A stretch of 64,000 bases of DNA from Zoogloeaceae bacterium (GTDB lineage Bacteria > Pseudomonadota > Gammaproteobacteria > Burkholderiales > Rhodocyclaceae). The DNA is taken from NCBI GenBank assembly GCA_024235635.1, contig JACKMA010000009.1, positions 248,001-312,000 of the forward strand, read 5' to 3'. The notes beneath the pieces were generated by a model that did no database searches, was not told the DNA's origin, and was given only the letters and a program-made list of their open reading frames with translations. The translations under genes and the position numbers were made by a program. Each line of letters starts with the position of its first letter. Positions within the stretch are counted from its first letter, which is position 1. Below, piece by piece: positions 37,323 through 46,989 of the stretch.

Positions 37323-39329
37323 TCAGTTGAACGGCGAATGCGGCAGTACGCAGGGCTCTTCGTCGTCGACCGCGTGACGCAGGATCGAGATGTACTCGCT
37401 GCTGGTCTCGGTACCCTGCACCAGGACCGTCGCCCGCAGCCGGGTCATCAGCCAGTCGGCGTAGTTCTTGAGATAGATGTATTCGAAGGTCGCCAGGCCA
37501 TTCTCGTCGGTAGTCACCGAGGCCGGCACCGCGCCGGCGCTGGCGGCCGACGGCGTCAGCTTGGTGTCAGGGGCGCGCCCCGGCCCATCGGTGTCTTCGC
37601 CCGGGTCGAGGATCAGGTTCTCGTTGACATCCTCGTTGACCCTGAATCGATTGTCGATCGTCGTGAACTCCGGCGCGCCACCGGATTCCGTGAAGACTGC
37701 CGCGCACTTGTTCTCGGTATCACGGACGCCCCGGGCATAGCCGACCGGCCACGCCGTCAGCGACACTCGGGCACCTGCCAGGCGGGCACCGCTCGAGTCA
37801 GTCACCTGAACCGTCACCGGCAGGGAGTAGGCAGTATCGTCGTTGACCGAATCGATCACGGTGGCCACGCCGATCGCAACCGAGCCGGCGACGCCGCCAA
37901 CGGTCACCGGCAACGATTCGGCCACCAGCGGGCTGGTGCCAAGCACCTCGGCCTGCACTTCGAATCCCTGGTCGGTCGGCAGCAGGCCGGCCGTGAAGGT
38001 CGCCGTGGCCTGCCCCAGGGCACCGCCGGCGGTCGTCGCGTTGGTCCGCGCCACCACCGGCGAGATCGTCGCGCCGGTACCGGTGTCGCCGACCAGCTTG
38101 AACAGTACGTCCTTGCCGCCGACGACGTTGTTGTTGGCATCGCGAACCGTTGCCGTCAGTACCGTCGTGCTCGGCGTAGTGGCCGTGCTGACCGGGATGC
38201 TGGTACTCGATGCCTGCAGCGAGATCGAATGCGGCTGGTCCGAAGTCACCGAGACCTGGCTGTTGGTCGTCGCCAGCACCGAACCGTCTCCGGCGAGCGC
38301 GCGGATCGAGACATTGGCCGAACCGGCCGACGCGCCCACCGCGAGCGTGTTGGCCACGATCAGCTTGCCGTCTTCGCTGAAGACCGAGGCGGCATAGTCC
38401 TTCTCGTGGGTTGCACCACCGTTCTCCCAGGTACCCAGCGTGGCCGCGAACGACACTTCGGCGACGTCCTTGACGTTGCCCGCCGTGTCGGCGATGGTGG
38501 CCGGCACGAACACCTTGTATTCGACCGAGCCGCCGATCGTCGCCGCGGTCGGTGTCGCGGTCGGCGACTTCAAGCCGAAGACGTCGCCTGCCGACTGCAC
38601 GGCGAATTCCTGGGACGCCGACGCGGTGACTTCTGCGCCGCCGTCGAGCCATTGGCCAATGACCGTGACCGAGCCGGACGATGCGGCCGTGACGGTGACC
38701 TTGGCGGTCCCGTCGGCGGCGGTCACTGCCTCGTCGGTGCTCAAGGTGACGCCACCGGAACCCTCGGACGTGAAACGCACGCGCTGGCCCGAGACCGCGG
38801 TGTCGCCCGCGGCGCGGGCGGTGAACGTCAATTCGACCGAAGACGGCGCACCGACGCCGCTGCCCGCGACGAGCTGGCTCGAGGACGGCGACGATACCGT
38901 CAGCTTGGACCCAGCCACCAGAATCGAGACCTGCTTGGTGACGCCTCCCGAACGGATCGTCACCTCAGCCGTACGGTTGACGAACTCGAGGTTGCCCGCC
39001 CGGAACTGCACCGTGGCGACGCCACTCTCGTCGGTCTCAGCGCTGGAGAAATTGAGAATTCCGCGCTCGGCGGTGAAGGTGACGGTCTGGCCGGCGATGG
39101 CTGCGTTGCTGCTCGACAGCACCACCACCTGGATCTCGGCCGAGTCCGAATTGTCGCTATTGACCGTTCCCGGATCGACCGAAATCGACATATTGCTCGC
39201 TGCCGGGATGCCGCTATCGACCTCCGCCGGACAGCCGATGCAGGTGTCCCCGCCGCCCCCGCCACCGCAGGCCACCAGGCCGGTTGCGAGCAGGGTGATC
39301 GCCAGGCGCGAAAAAATTGCTTTGAACAT
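37323..39329 (-). CDS. Lipoprotein with repeated bacterial Ig-like (invasin/Big_1) domains
   Basis: 668 residues. A lipoprotein signal (lipobox LVA/C, Cys21) is followed by a run of glycines and then several beta-sandwich repeats of about 90-110 residues. They show the Big_1 pattern in which blocks such as AIAGQTVTFTAERGILNF, GVATVQFRAG, AVSGQRVRFTSE, DGTAKVTVTA and DANNNVVGGKDVLFKLVGDTG recur. Such proteins extend from the cell surface and take part in adhesion or pilus-associated structures; the ligand is unknown. The C-terminal part (about 530-668) carries an Asp/Asn-rich loop (NEDVNENLILDPGEDTD) resembling a calcium site. It sits 28 bases after pilQ in the pilus operon and before aroK, which suggests a type IV pilus accessory role. 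Confidence 0.82.
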   Translation of the reverse strand: MFKAIFSRLAITLLATGLVACGGGGGGDTCIGCPAEVDSGIPAASNMSISVDPGTVNSDNSDSAEIQVVVLSSSNAAIAGQTVTFTAERGILNFSSAETDESGVATVQFRAGNLEFVNRTAEVTIRSGGVTKQVSILVAGSKLTVSSPSSSQLVAGSGVGAPSSVELTFTARAAGDTAVSGQRVRFTSEGSGGVTLSTDEAVTAADGTAKVTVTAASSGSVTVIGQWLDGGAEVTASASQEFAVQSAGDVFGLKSPTATPTAATIGGSVEYKVFVPATIADTAGNVKDVAEVSFAATLGTWENGGATHEKDYAASVFSEDGKLIVANTLAVGASAGSANVSIRALAGDGSVLATTNSQVSVTSDQPHSISLQASSTSIPVSTATTPSTTVLTATVRDANNNVVGGKDVLFKLVGDTGTGATISPVVARTNATTAGGALGQATATFTAGLLPTDQGFEVQAEVLGTSPLVAESLPVTVGGVAGSVAIGVATVIDSVNDDTAYSLPVTVQVTDSSGARLAGARVSLTAWPVGYARGVRDTENKCAAVFTESGGAPEFTTIDNRFRVNEDVNENLILDPGEDTDGPGRAPDTKLTPSAASAGAVPASVTTDENGLATFEYIYLKNYADWLMTRLRATVLVQGTETSSEYISILRHAVDDEEPCVLPHSPFN

Positions 39330-39357
39330 GAATGCTCCCGATTGCCAGTCGTCGTGT

Positions 39358-41511
39358 TCAGCGCGAAACCAGGTGATCCTCGACGATCTTCGGCGTGATG
39401 AAAACGATGAGTTCGGTCTTGTTGTCCCGCTTCGTATTCTGCTTGAATAGGTGACCGAGCACCGGAATGTCGCCGAGCAGCGGCACCTTGCTGGTGCCGA
39501 AGGCGGTGTCCTGCACGTAGATGCCGCCGATCACCACGGTGCCGCCGTTCTCGACCAGCACCTCGGTCTTGACGTGCTTGGTGTCGATCGCCGGCCCCGA
39601 CACGGTGTCTTCGCCACGCGAGTCCTTGTTCACTTCCAGGCTCAGCATCACGCGGCCGTCCGGCGTGATCTGCGGCTTGACCCTAAGCGCCAGATTGGCC
39701 TTGCGGAAGGACACGCTGGTGGCGCCGGAACTGGTGGCCTGCTGGTACGGAATCTCGACCCCCTGCTCGATCACCGCCTCGATCTGGTCCGCAGTCATCA
39801 CTTTCGGTCGCGACACGATCTTGCCGCGGCCGTCGGCTTCGAGCGCAGAGATCTCGAGATCGAGGAAGCGCGTCGCCTTGGAGTTCCACAGCACCAGCGA
39901 CAGCAGACCAGGCTGTGAGCCGTTGTCCGGTACCGCCGCCAGGTTGACCGCACGGGTGTCCTGGTAGATCGGCTGGTCCTCGAGCAAGCCGCCGAAGAAG
40001 GCGCTCTGCTCCAGCGCACCGCCCACCGAATAGCGCGGGGCGCCGTTCTTGGCGGTTTTCGGCGCGAACAGGCCAAAGCCCAGTCGCGCACCGAGGTCGC
40101 GCGAGAAGGTGTCGCTGGCCTCGACGATCCTGGCCTCGATCAGAACCTGACGCGACGGCAGATCGATTTCGGCAATCAGGCTGCGCAGCTCGTCGAGCTT
40201 GCTCGGCACATCCTGCACGAAGATCTTGTTGCTGCGCTCGTCGACCACCACGCTGCCGCGCTTCGACAGGATGCTCTGCTCGCCGGACGACAGGAAGTTG
40301 GCGATCGAGCGGGCCTGGTGGTAATTGATGCGGAAGGTCTCGGTGACCAGCGGTTCGAGTTCGCCGATCTGGGCCTTGGCCTCGAGCTCGAGCTTTTCGC
40401 GGGCGGCAAGCTCGTCGCGCGGGGCGATCCAGATCACATTGCCGTTCTTGCGCTTGTCGAGCCCACGAGCCTGCAGAATGATGTCGAGGGCCTGGTCCCA
40501 GGGCACGTCCTTGAGCCGCAGGGTCAGACGACCGTCGACCGAATCGCTGGTGATGATGTTGAAGTTGGTGAAATCGGCGATCACCTGCAGCACCGATCGC
40601 ACGTCGATGTTCTGGAAGTTCAGCGACAGCTTCTCACCGTGATAGCCGGGGCCCTGGCCCTGCACCAGCTTGCGCGGATCCTCGACGACCTTCTTGATCT
40701 CGAGCACGAACTGGTTGTCGCTCTGATAGGCATTGTGCTCCCACAGCCCCTGCGGGCTGATCGTCATGCGCACTGTGTCACCCTGCTCCTGGGTCGCGAT
40801 CTCGGTCACCGGCGTGCCGAAGTCGGCCACGTCGAGGCGACGGCGAAGCGGCTCCGGCAAGGTCGTCTTGAGGAACTCGACGACCAGATTCGAGCCCATC
40901 CGGCGGATGTCGATGGCGGTCTCCGGCGTCGCCAGTTCGACCACCACCCGCCCTTCGCCATCGATGCCGCGGCGGAACGCGATATCGCGAATGGCGCGGT
41001 CGGCGGCGGCTGCGCCACTGTCGGACGGGGCCGAGAACGACGAATAGACGCTGGGCTCTGCGGCGCCGACGTCGGAATTGGCGCGCGCCAGCGTGATGAA
41101 GACGAAGCGACCTTCGGTGCGCGTGTCATAGGGCACTGCGCGATCGAGGTTCAGCACCAGGCGGGTGCGGTCGCCGACCTGCACGATGTTGGCGCTGCGC
41201 AGGTCACCGGCGTCGAATCGCTGGACCGACGCGCCGAGACCATTGCTGGTGCCATGGAAGTCGAATGCGATCCGCGGCGGCGTCATGACGCTGAAGCTCG
41301 GCGGCGGCACGCTGACGGGCTCGGCCATCGTCAGGCGCAGGATCACCTGGCCACCCTGATTGTTGACATCGATCGCCTCGATGCTGTTGCCCTGGACCGC
41401 CGCTGCCGCATCCGCCGCATGCGCCGTAGCGATCGCGAAATTCGCTGCGCCGACGCCGACCGCCAAACCCGTGGCCAGTGCCAGCAGGGACTTGCGTATG
41501 CTCTTGTTCAT
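39358..41511 (-). CDS. pilQ: Type IV pilus secretin PilQ
   Basis: 717 residues. It forms the outer-membrane channel for the pilus fibre. After a signal peptide (about 1-33, AHA/ADA) come two AMIN peptidoglycan-binding regions (about 40-260), the secretin N-terminal domain (about 300-360, VDVRSVLQVIADFTNFNIITSD), a NolW domain (about 395-465) and the secretin barrel (about 490-717). The barrel carries VLIEARIVEASDTFSRDLGARLG, the VPLLGDIPVLGHLFK signature and a terminal FITPKIV. The ATG at 41511 shares one base with the pilP stop. Last of the pilMNOPQ genes. Confidence 0.97.
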   Translation of the reverse strand: MNKSIRKSLLALATGLAVGVGAANFAIATAHAADAAAAVQGNSIEAIDVNNQGGQVILRLTMAEPVSVPPPSFSVMTPPRIAFDFHGTSNGLGASVQRFDAGDLRSANIVQVGDRTRLVLNLDRAVPYDTRTEGRFVFITLARANSDVGAAEPSVYSSFSAPSDSGAAAADRAIRDIAFRRGIDGEGRVVVELATPETAIDIRRMGSNLVVEFLKTTLPEPLRRRLDVADFGTPVTEIATQEQGDTVRMTISPQGLWEHNAYQSDNQFVLEIKKVVEDPRKLVQGQGPGYHGEKLSLNFQNIDVRSVLQVIADFTNFNIITSDSVDGRLTLRLKDVPWDQALDIILQARGLDKRKNGNVIWIAPRDELAAREKLELEAKAQIGELEPLVTETFRINYHQARSIANFLSSGEQSILSKRGSVVVDERSNKIFVQDVPSKLDELRSLIAEIDLPSRQVLIEARIVEASDTFSRDLGARLGFGLFAPKTAKNGAPRYSVGGALEQSAFFGGLLEDQPIYQDTRAVNLAAVPDNGSQPGLLSLVLWNSKATRFLDLEISALEADGRGKIVSRPKVMTADQIEAVIEQGVEIPYQQATSSGATSVSFRKANLALRVKPQITPDGRVMLSLEVNKDSRGEDTVSGPAIDTKHVKTEVLVENGGTVVIGGIYVQDTAFGTSKVPLLGDIPVLGHLFKQNTKRDNKTELIVFITPKIVEDHLVSR

Positions 41512-42119
41512 CACTTCGATGCCTCCTCGGCCAGCGGATCCTTCAGTTCCATCGTGGTCACCCGCTCTCCCCATTCGCCGTTCAGATCCTCGACGAGTTC
41601 CTTCAACGTCAGTTCGGTGTCATTGATCTCGGCCACTAGACCGAAATCCTGACCCATGTAGTTGCCCTTGCGGATCTGATAGAGCGTGCCGTCACCCTGC
41701 CCGGCCGCACCGCCGCCTGCCGGCGCCTGGAACATGACCAACGCGATCTTTTCGCTGCCCATCTCCAGGGTGCCGACGAAGGCCAGCGTCTCCAGCGCGA
41801 AGGCCTCGAGAGGCTCCCGGCGCCGCGTCAGATCAGGCCTGAATTCGCTGGTGGACATGTCCAGGTCGATCGCGGTCGCCGCCGGCCGGAACGGATCCGG
41901 ATAGTCATAGCCGACATAGGCGACCTGCTCTGCCGGCTTGATTTCGGGCAGTTGCTGGACCTTGCCGACCATATGTCTGGATTGGTCATCCATCCATACC
42001 TGGATGTCTTCCTGTGGGCTCGAACATGCCGCCATCAGCAGCAGCGCGATCAACGACAGCGCCGGTCTCCCTGTGCGCAGTGCCGGCGGCGTCGGATTTC
42101 CCTTGGTTAGCTGTCGCAT
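41511..42119 (-). CDS. pilP: Type IV pilus lipoprotein PilP
   Basis: 202 residues. A lipoprotein signal with lipobox LMAA/C (Cys32) anchors it in the inner membrane. It links the PilMNO platform to PilQ through its C-terminal beta domain (about 100-190, LETLAFVGTL, YQIRKGNYMGQDFGLVAEIND). The N-terminal segment GYDYPDPFRP is a typical PilP feature. It starts one base after the pilO stop and overlaps pilQ by one base. Confidence 0.95.
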   Translation of the reverse strand: MRQLTKGNPTPPALRTGRPALSLIALLLMAACSSPQEDIQVWMDDQSRHMVGKVQQLPEIKPAEQVAYVGYDYPDPFRPAATAIDLDMSTSEFRPDLTRRREPLEAFALETLAFVGTLEMGSEKIALVMFQAPAGGGAAGQGDGTLYQIRKGNYMGQDFGLVAEINDTELTLKELVEDLNGEWGERVTTMELKDPLAEEASK

Positions 42120-42120
42120 G

Positions 42121-42795
42121 TCAACGTCCCTTCGCTGCCGCATTCCTGGCGTTGCGCTGCGCCGCCAGTTCCTCGTCGTCGAGGTAGCGGTAGGTCACCG
42201 CCTTGCCGTTCAGGACCATCGTGCCATCGTCATTCATCTTGAGCCCGATGTCCTGCAGCGACACGATCCTGGGCATTTGCGCGACATCCTCGGCGAACGC
42301 CCCGAGGTCGTGATAACTGCCGGCGACCTGCACCTGGATCGGCATCTCGGCGTAGAAATCGTGGATCACATCGTTGCCTGGCTTGAACAACTCGAACAAC
42401 AAGCCACGCCCCAGGCCTGCCTGGTTGATGTCGGCCAGCAGCGAATCCATCTCGGCCTTGTTCGGCAATTGCCGCAGCAGCGCACCGAACTCGCGGTCTA
42501 TGTCAGCCAACTGTTGCTTGTATGCTTCCAGGTTGACCGCCTGGGTCTTCTTTGCGACCCACTTGTTCCGCAGTTCCTGCTCGGCCCTCTGGCTGGCCTC
42601 GAGGGTCTCGCCGAGGGGCTTCCAGTCGAACCACCAGGCAGCCGCAACGGTTGCCGCGAAGACGGCGATCATCGTGGCGAGCCGTGGCAGCAGCGGCCAC
42701 ATGCCCGGATCATTGGGGTCGAGGCCCTGGAAATCCTGGGCGATCCGGTTCAGGTCGATCGCATTGACGCGATCGCGCAAAGAGGTCTTGGCCAT
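42121..42795 (-). CDS. pilO: Type IV pilus assembly protein PilO
   Basis: 224 residues. Bitopic inner-membrane protein: a short cytoplasmic start with a conserved DLNRIAQDFQGLDPNDPGMWP region, one helix at about 42-60, a coiled coil (about 62-105) and a periplasmic ferredoxin-like domain. It pairs with PilN to form the alignment subcomplex. Its start overlaps the pilN stop (TAATG) and it is followed one base later by pilP. Confidence 0.96.
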   Translation of the reverse strand: MAKTSLRDRVNAIDLNRIAQDFQGLDPNDPGMWPLLPRLATMIAVFAATVAAAWWFDWKPLGETLEASQRAEQELRNKWVAKKTQAVNLEAYKQQLADIDREFGALLRQLPNKAEMDSLLADINQAGLGRGLLFELFKPGNDVIHDFYAEMPIQVQVAGSYHDLGAFAEDVAQMPRIVSLQDIGLKMNDDGTMVLNGKAVTYRYLDDEELAAQRNARNAAAKGR

Positions 42796-43367
42796 TATTT
42801 AGCTGCCTCCTCGCCGTTCTCGGGCTTCGGCCGCTCGAACGAGACACTCATCTGATACTGGCTGACGCGGCGTTTGCCCTCGATCGCGGCCTTGGTCTCG
42901 ATCAGTTGCGGATCGGCGAGATAGGGCGAGCCGTCGAGGTTGCGCATCAGGGTCGAGACGCGGGCATTGGACTGCGCATATCCCGCCAGCATGATCTTGT
43001 CGCCGGTCTGCTGGACGGTGGTGAGATAGACGCCTTCCGGCATCTGCACGGCGATCTCGTTGAACAGGCGCACGACGCCACTGCGATGGGTCTGCAGCGA
43101 TTCGATCACCTGCTTGCGTGCCAGCAGCGCGTCGATCTGTTCGCGCAACCGGCGAATCTCGGCGATCTGCTTGTCGAGGGCGGCATTTTCGCTCTCGATG
43201 AAGGCGTTGCGCGCGTTCTGGCGCTCGATCTCGCTGCTGATGAAGGTATGGACCGCGAGGCCCACCAGCACGCCGCCCAGTGCCATCAGTCCGACCAGGG
43301 CGTAGAACTGTTGCCGGCGATCCTTGCGTTTCTGCTCGCGGTGCGGCAGCAGGTTGATGCGGATCAT
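42795..43367 (-). CDS. pilN: Type IV pilus assembly protein PilN
   Basis: 190 residues. The conserved N-terminus IRINLLPHREQKRK is the peptide that docks into the PilM groove. A membrane helix (about 23-44), coiled coil (about 46-95) and periplasmic domain follow. It bridges cytoplasmic PilM and PilO. ATG 43367 overlaps the pilM stop by one base (TGATG); open sequence upstream in the same frame is just a shadow of pilM. Confidence 0.96.
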   Translation of the reverse strand: MIRINLLPHREQKRKDRRQQFYALVGLMALGGVLVGLAVHTFISSEIERQNARNAFIESENAALDKQIAEIRRLREQIDALLARKQVIESLQTHRSGVVRLFNEIAVQMPEGVYLTTVQQTGDKIMLAGYAQSNARVSTLMRNLDGSPYLADPQLIETKAAIEGKRRVSQYQMSVSFERPKPENGEEAAK

Positions 43368-44437
43368 CAGTCGAACCTCCGCAGGCCGAGACCGCAGGCC
43401 ACCATCAGGGCGGGGGCGTCGGCCATCAGACCCTTGGCCCTGACCTTGTTGGACAGCGTCATCGCCGAGAACGGATTGGCGATCATGGTCGGCACCTGGG
43501 TGCGCCCGGTGACCACATCGGCCAGTCCGGAGATCGCCGCACAACCGCCGGCCAGGACGATCTGGTCCACCTGATTGAACTGGGTCGAAGTGAAGAAGAA
43601 CTGGAGCGCACGCGAGATCTCCAGCGCCAGCGCATCCATGAAGGGTCGCAGCAGTTCGCTCTCGTAGTTCTCCGGCAGGCTGCCGGACCGCTTGCCGGAC
43701 TCGGCCTCGTCGAAGCTCATGCCGTACTGGCGGGCGATGTCCTGGGTGAGTTGATTGCCGCCGAAGCTCTGCTCGCGCGCATACACCTGGTTGCCGTCGC
43801 GCAGCACCGTGATGTCCATCGCATGGGCGCCGACATCCACCAGTGCGACGATCTTGCCGGACGCGCCGCCGGGGATCGCCCGCGACACCAGATCGAATGC
43901 CGCCAGCGCGGCAAACGATTCGACGTCGACGACATGGGCCTTCAGTCCCGCGGCTTCGGCGGCGGCCACCCGGTCCTCGACCTTTTCCTTGCGGGAGGCC
44001 GCGATCAGGACATCGACGTCGTCGCTGTCGCCAATCTCGCCGAGCACCTGGAAATCGAGGTTCACTTCCTCGAGCGCGAACGGAATGTACTGATTGGCTT
44101 CCGATTCGACCTGCAGTTCCATCTCCTGCTCGCGCAGGCCGCCCGGAAGCACGATACGCTTGGTGATGACCGAAGATGCGGGCAGCGCCATGGCCACCAG
44201 CTTGGTGCTGCTGGCCATGCGCCGCAGGCAGCGGCGCAGGGATTCGGATACGGCTTCGAGATTGGCGATGTTGCCGTCCGAGACGGCATCTCTGGGAAGT
44301 GGCTCGATGGCGTAGCGCTCGACCTGGTAACCGGCCTTGGTTTCACCCGAGAGTTCCACCATTTTCACCGATGACGACGAAATGTCGACACCGATCAGGG
44401 GGCGCATCTTCCGAGACAGAAAAGCAACTTCAAGCAC
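43367..44437 (-). CDS. pilM: Type IV pilus assembly ATPase-fold protein PilM
   Basis: 356 residues, actin-like fold. ATP-binding blocks are visible: GVDISSSSVKMVEL (phosphate 1), VDVGAHAMDITV (phosphate 2) and IVLAGGCAAISGL (adenosine). It forms the cytoplasmic ring that binds the PilN N-terminus. The start is GTG at 44437 behind AAGGAAA. First gene of pilMNOPQ, divergent from ponA as in many beta- and gammaproteobacteria; a -35/-10 pair lies about 55-85 bases upstream. Confidence 0.96.
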   Translation of the reverse strand: MLEVAFLSRKMRPLIGVDISSSSVKMVELSGETKAGYQVERYAIEPLPRDAVSDGNIANLEAVSESLRRCLRRMASSTKLVAMALPASSVITKRIVLPGGLREQEMELQVESEANQYIPFALEEVNLDFQVLGEIGDSDDVDVLIAASRKEKVEDRVAAAEAAGLKAHVVDVESFAALAAFDLVSRAIPGGASGKIVALVDVGAHAMDITVLRDGNQVYAREQSFGGNQLTQDIARQYGMSFDEAESGKRSGSLPENYESELLRPFMDALALEISRALQFFFTSTQFNQVDQIVLAGGCAAISGLADVVTGRTQVPTMIANPFSAMTLSNKVRAKGLMADAPALMVACGLGLRRFD

Positions 44438-44492
44438 CGGAAATTTCCTTATAAATCAAAATTTTGCGCGCACTACCCACAATTAGCATGAA

Positions 44493-44521
44493 ATCCTAGC
44501 AACTACCACATGTACTGTAAA
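44493..44521 (-). promoter_or_regulatory. Sigma-70-like promoter of pilM
   Basis: On the minus strand TTTACA (-35), 17-base spacer, TAGGAT (-10). The start would be near 44486, with a leader of about 50 bases to the pilM GTG. Confidence 0.6.
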
Positions 44522-44569
44522 GGAAGATTTCGAAACGGCACCGACTGGAGCCCTGCACGGCCGGGCCTC

Positions 44570-44575
44570 TATAAT
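44570..44575 (+). promoter_or_regulatory. -10 box of the ponA promoter
   Basis: A perfect TATAAT lies 30 bases before the ponA ATG. The -35 region is poor (TGGAGC at 18-base spacing), so this is a moderate prediction. Confidence 0.55.
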
Positions 44576-44604
44576 CTCCGTCCTTCTTTCGCCCCGGATT
44601 CACC

Positions 44605-46968
44605 ATGCGCTGGGTCGCGCTCGCCCTTGCAGCCCTGATCGGATCGGGCACCATCGTCGTCGCCGGTGTCGCCGTGTTCGCGATCATCGCCTGGCCGAAA
44701 TTGCCATCGATCGAGCTGCTGTCCGAATACAAGCCGAAACTCCCTTTGCAAATTTTCACTGCCGACGGCGAACTGCTCGCCGAGTACGGGCAGGAGCGCC
44801 GCAGCTTCGTTCCCATTGCCAGCGTCCCCGAGACGCTCAAGCAAGCCATCCTGGCTGCCGAGGACGAACGCTTCTTCGAGCACCCCGGAGTCGACCTCAA
44901 GGGCATCGCCCGCGCCGCGGTAGCCAATCTGGCTTCAGGCGGCCGTGCCCAGGGGGCATCGACGATCACCATGCAGGTGGCAAGAACCTTTTTCCTGTCC
45001 CGTGAAAAAACGCTCAGCCGCAAGTTCTACGAAGTCCTACTCTCACTCAAGATCGAAGACAAGCTGTCCAAGGACCAGATCCTCGAGGTATATCTGAATC
45101 AGATATACCTCGGGCAGCGTTCGTATGGCTTCGCGACCGCGGCCAAGACCTATTTCGGCAAGTCTTTGCAGGACTTGAGCATTTCCGAGGCGGCCATGCT
45201 GGCGGGTCTGCCCAAGGCCCCATCGGCATACAATCCGGTGGTCAACCCGAAGCGCGCCAAGCTTCGGCAGACCTACGTGCTGAGGCGCATGCGCGAACTC
45301 GGCTTCATTACCGAAGACGAGTTCAACGCGGCCAGCGACGCGCCGGTGGTCCTCGCCGATTCCGCCAACGGCTCAGGATCCGCGCTCGAACGCAGTGACG
45401 TGCCGGGCGCCTACGTGGCCGAAATGGCGCGCCGCATCGCGGTCGAACAGTTCGGCGAACGCGCCTATGAACTCGGCATCCGGATCGTCACGACGATCTC
45501 CGCGGAAGACCAGCGCGCCGCCCATGCGGCCCTGCGCAAGGGCGTCCTCGCCTACGACCGCCGGCACGGCTATCGGGGTCCAGAGGCCTTCATCGACGAA
45601 TCGGAGATGGCTTCGGCCGATGAGGAGCGACTCGACGACCTGCTCGCGGAGCATCACGACTTCGGCGATCTGCTGGCAGCGATCGTGCTCGAGGCCGACA
45701 GCAAGCAGGTGACGGTCTACCGCCATGGCGAGACCATCGAGATCAGCGGCAAGGGCCTGCGCTTCGCCGCCCCGATGCTGTCCAAGCGGGCGCCGGCGGC
45801 CAAGCGCGTCAAGCCCGGCGGGGTCGTGCGCATCAGCCGCAGCGGTGATCGCTGGGAGCTGGTCCAGCTGCCGGACGTGGAAGCCGCGCTGGTGTCGCTG
45901 GATCCGGAAAGCGGCGCCGTCAAGGCATTGGTCGGCGGCTTCGATTTCGAACGGTCGAAGTTCAATCACGTCACCCAGGGCAGGCGCCAGCCCGGATCGA
46001 GCTTCAAGCCCTTCATCTTCAGCGCGGCGCTGGAGAAGGGCTACAGCCCATCGAGCGTGCTCGACGACGAACCGCTCAGCTATACCGCGGGCGTCACCGG
46101 CAGCAAGGACTGGGAGCCCAGGAACTACGACAACACGTACGACGGCCCGATGACCTTGCGCGAGGCGCTGGCGCGCTCAAAGAACATGGTCGCGATCCGC
46201 CTGCTCGAGTCGATCGATCCGTCCTACGCACAGGATTTCGCGACACGCTTCGGCTTCGAGCGCGATCAGCACCCGCCCTACCTGACCATGGCGCTGGGCT
46301 CCGGCTCGGCGTCGGTCTGGGAGATGGCCGCAGCCTATTCGGTTTTCGCCAACGGCGGCTACCGGGTCGAACCCTACATCGTCAAGCAGATCCGCGACAG
46401 CGAGGGCCGGGTGCTGGCCGAGGTCGATCCGCCCCTGGCCAGGAAGACCGCTGCCCGGGTACTCGACCCCCGCAACGCCTACCTGATGGATTCGATGCTG
46501 CGCGAAGTCGTCAGCAGCGGCACGGCGGCCCGCGCCCGTGCGCTGCGCCGCAATGATCTGGCCGGCAAGACCGGCACAACCAACGACTATGTGGACGCCT
46601 GGTTCTGCGGCTACTCGCCGAAGCTGGTCGCGGTGAGCTGGCTCGGTTTCGATCAGCCCCAGAAGCTCGGGCGCGGCGAGACCGGCGGCGCCGCCGCCCT
46701 GCCGATCTGGATCGACTACATGCGGGCGGCGCTGAAGGACGTGCCGGAGACCCGGCTCGAGATGCCCGACGGTCTGGTCGCGATCCGTCCGTTCGGCGCC
46801 GACAAGGACGAGTTGATCTACAAGGAGAACCTGCCGCCACCGCCGCCGGAAGACGTCTTCGACGACACCATGCAGCTCGATGGAAGGATGTTCTTCGAGT
46901 TCCGACGCAACCAACGGCTGCAGCCGCCGGCGCCGGTCGAGGAGGCACCGATCCGGATCCTGCCCTAG
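44605..46968 (+). CDS. ponA: Bifunctional penicillin-binding protein 1A
   Basis: 787 residues. Inner-membrane peptidoglycan glycosyltransferase and transpeptidase. A membrane helix lies at about 5-29. The GT51 domain (about 50-225) has catalytic Glu86 in AILAAEDERFFEHPGVD and GASTITMQVARTFFLS. An OB-like insert follows, then the transpeptidase domain with nucleophile Ser465 (SSFK), SKN (about 525) and KTGTTNDYVDAWFCGY (about 655). The C-terminus is Pro-rich. Length is normal. Divergent from pilM, a conserved arrangement. Confidence 0.97.
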   Translation: MRWVALALAALIGSGTIVVAGVAVFAIIAWPKLPSIELLSEYKPKLPLQIFTADGELLAEYGQERRSFVPIASVPETLKQAILAAEDERFFEHPGVDLKGIARAAVANLASGGRAQGASTITMQVARTFFLSREKTLSRKFYEVLLSLKIEDKLSKDQILEVYLNQIYLGQRSYGFATAAKTYFGKSLQDLSISEAAMLAGLPKAPSAYNPVVNPKRAKLRQTYVLRRMRELGFITEDEFNAASDAPVVLADSANGSGSALERSDVPGAYVAEMARRIAVEQFGERAYELGIRIVTTISAEDQRAAHAALRKGVLAYDRRHGYRGPEAFIDESEMASADEERLDDLLAEHHDFGDLLAAIVLEADSKQVTVYRHGETIEISGKGLRFAAPMLSKRAPAAKRVKPGGVVRISRSGDRWELVQLPDVEAALVSLDPESGAVKALVGGFDFERSKFNHVTQGRRQPGSSFKPFIFSAALEKGYSPSSVLDDEPLSYTAGVTGSKDWEPRNYDNTYDGPMTLREALARSKNMVAIRLLESIDPSYAQDFATRFGFERDQHPPYLTMALGSGSASVWEMAAAYSVFANGGYRVEPYIVKQIRDSEGRVLAEVDPPLARKTAARVLDPRNAYLMDSMLREVVSSGTAARARALRRNDLAGKTGTTNDYVDAWFCGYSPKLVAVSWLGFDQPQKLGRGETGGAAALPIWIDYMRAALKDVPETRLEMPDGLVAIRPFGADKDELIYKENLPPPPPEDVFDDTMQLDGRMFFEFRRNQRLQPPAPVEEAPIRILP

Positions 46969-46989
46969 CGGGCGGAAGCCCGCAAAGAA

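Noticed and set aside
46968..46983. Hairpin GCGGGC-GGAA-GCCCGC between ponA and cyaY as a terminator
   Set aside because: No T-run follows on either strand and the stem is only six pairs; too weak to call.
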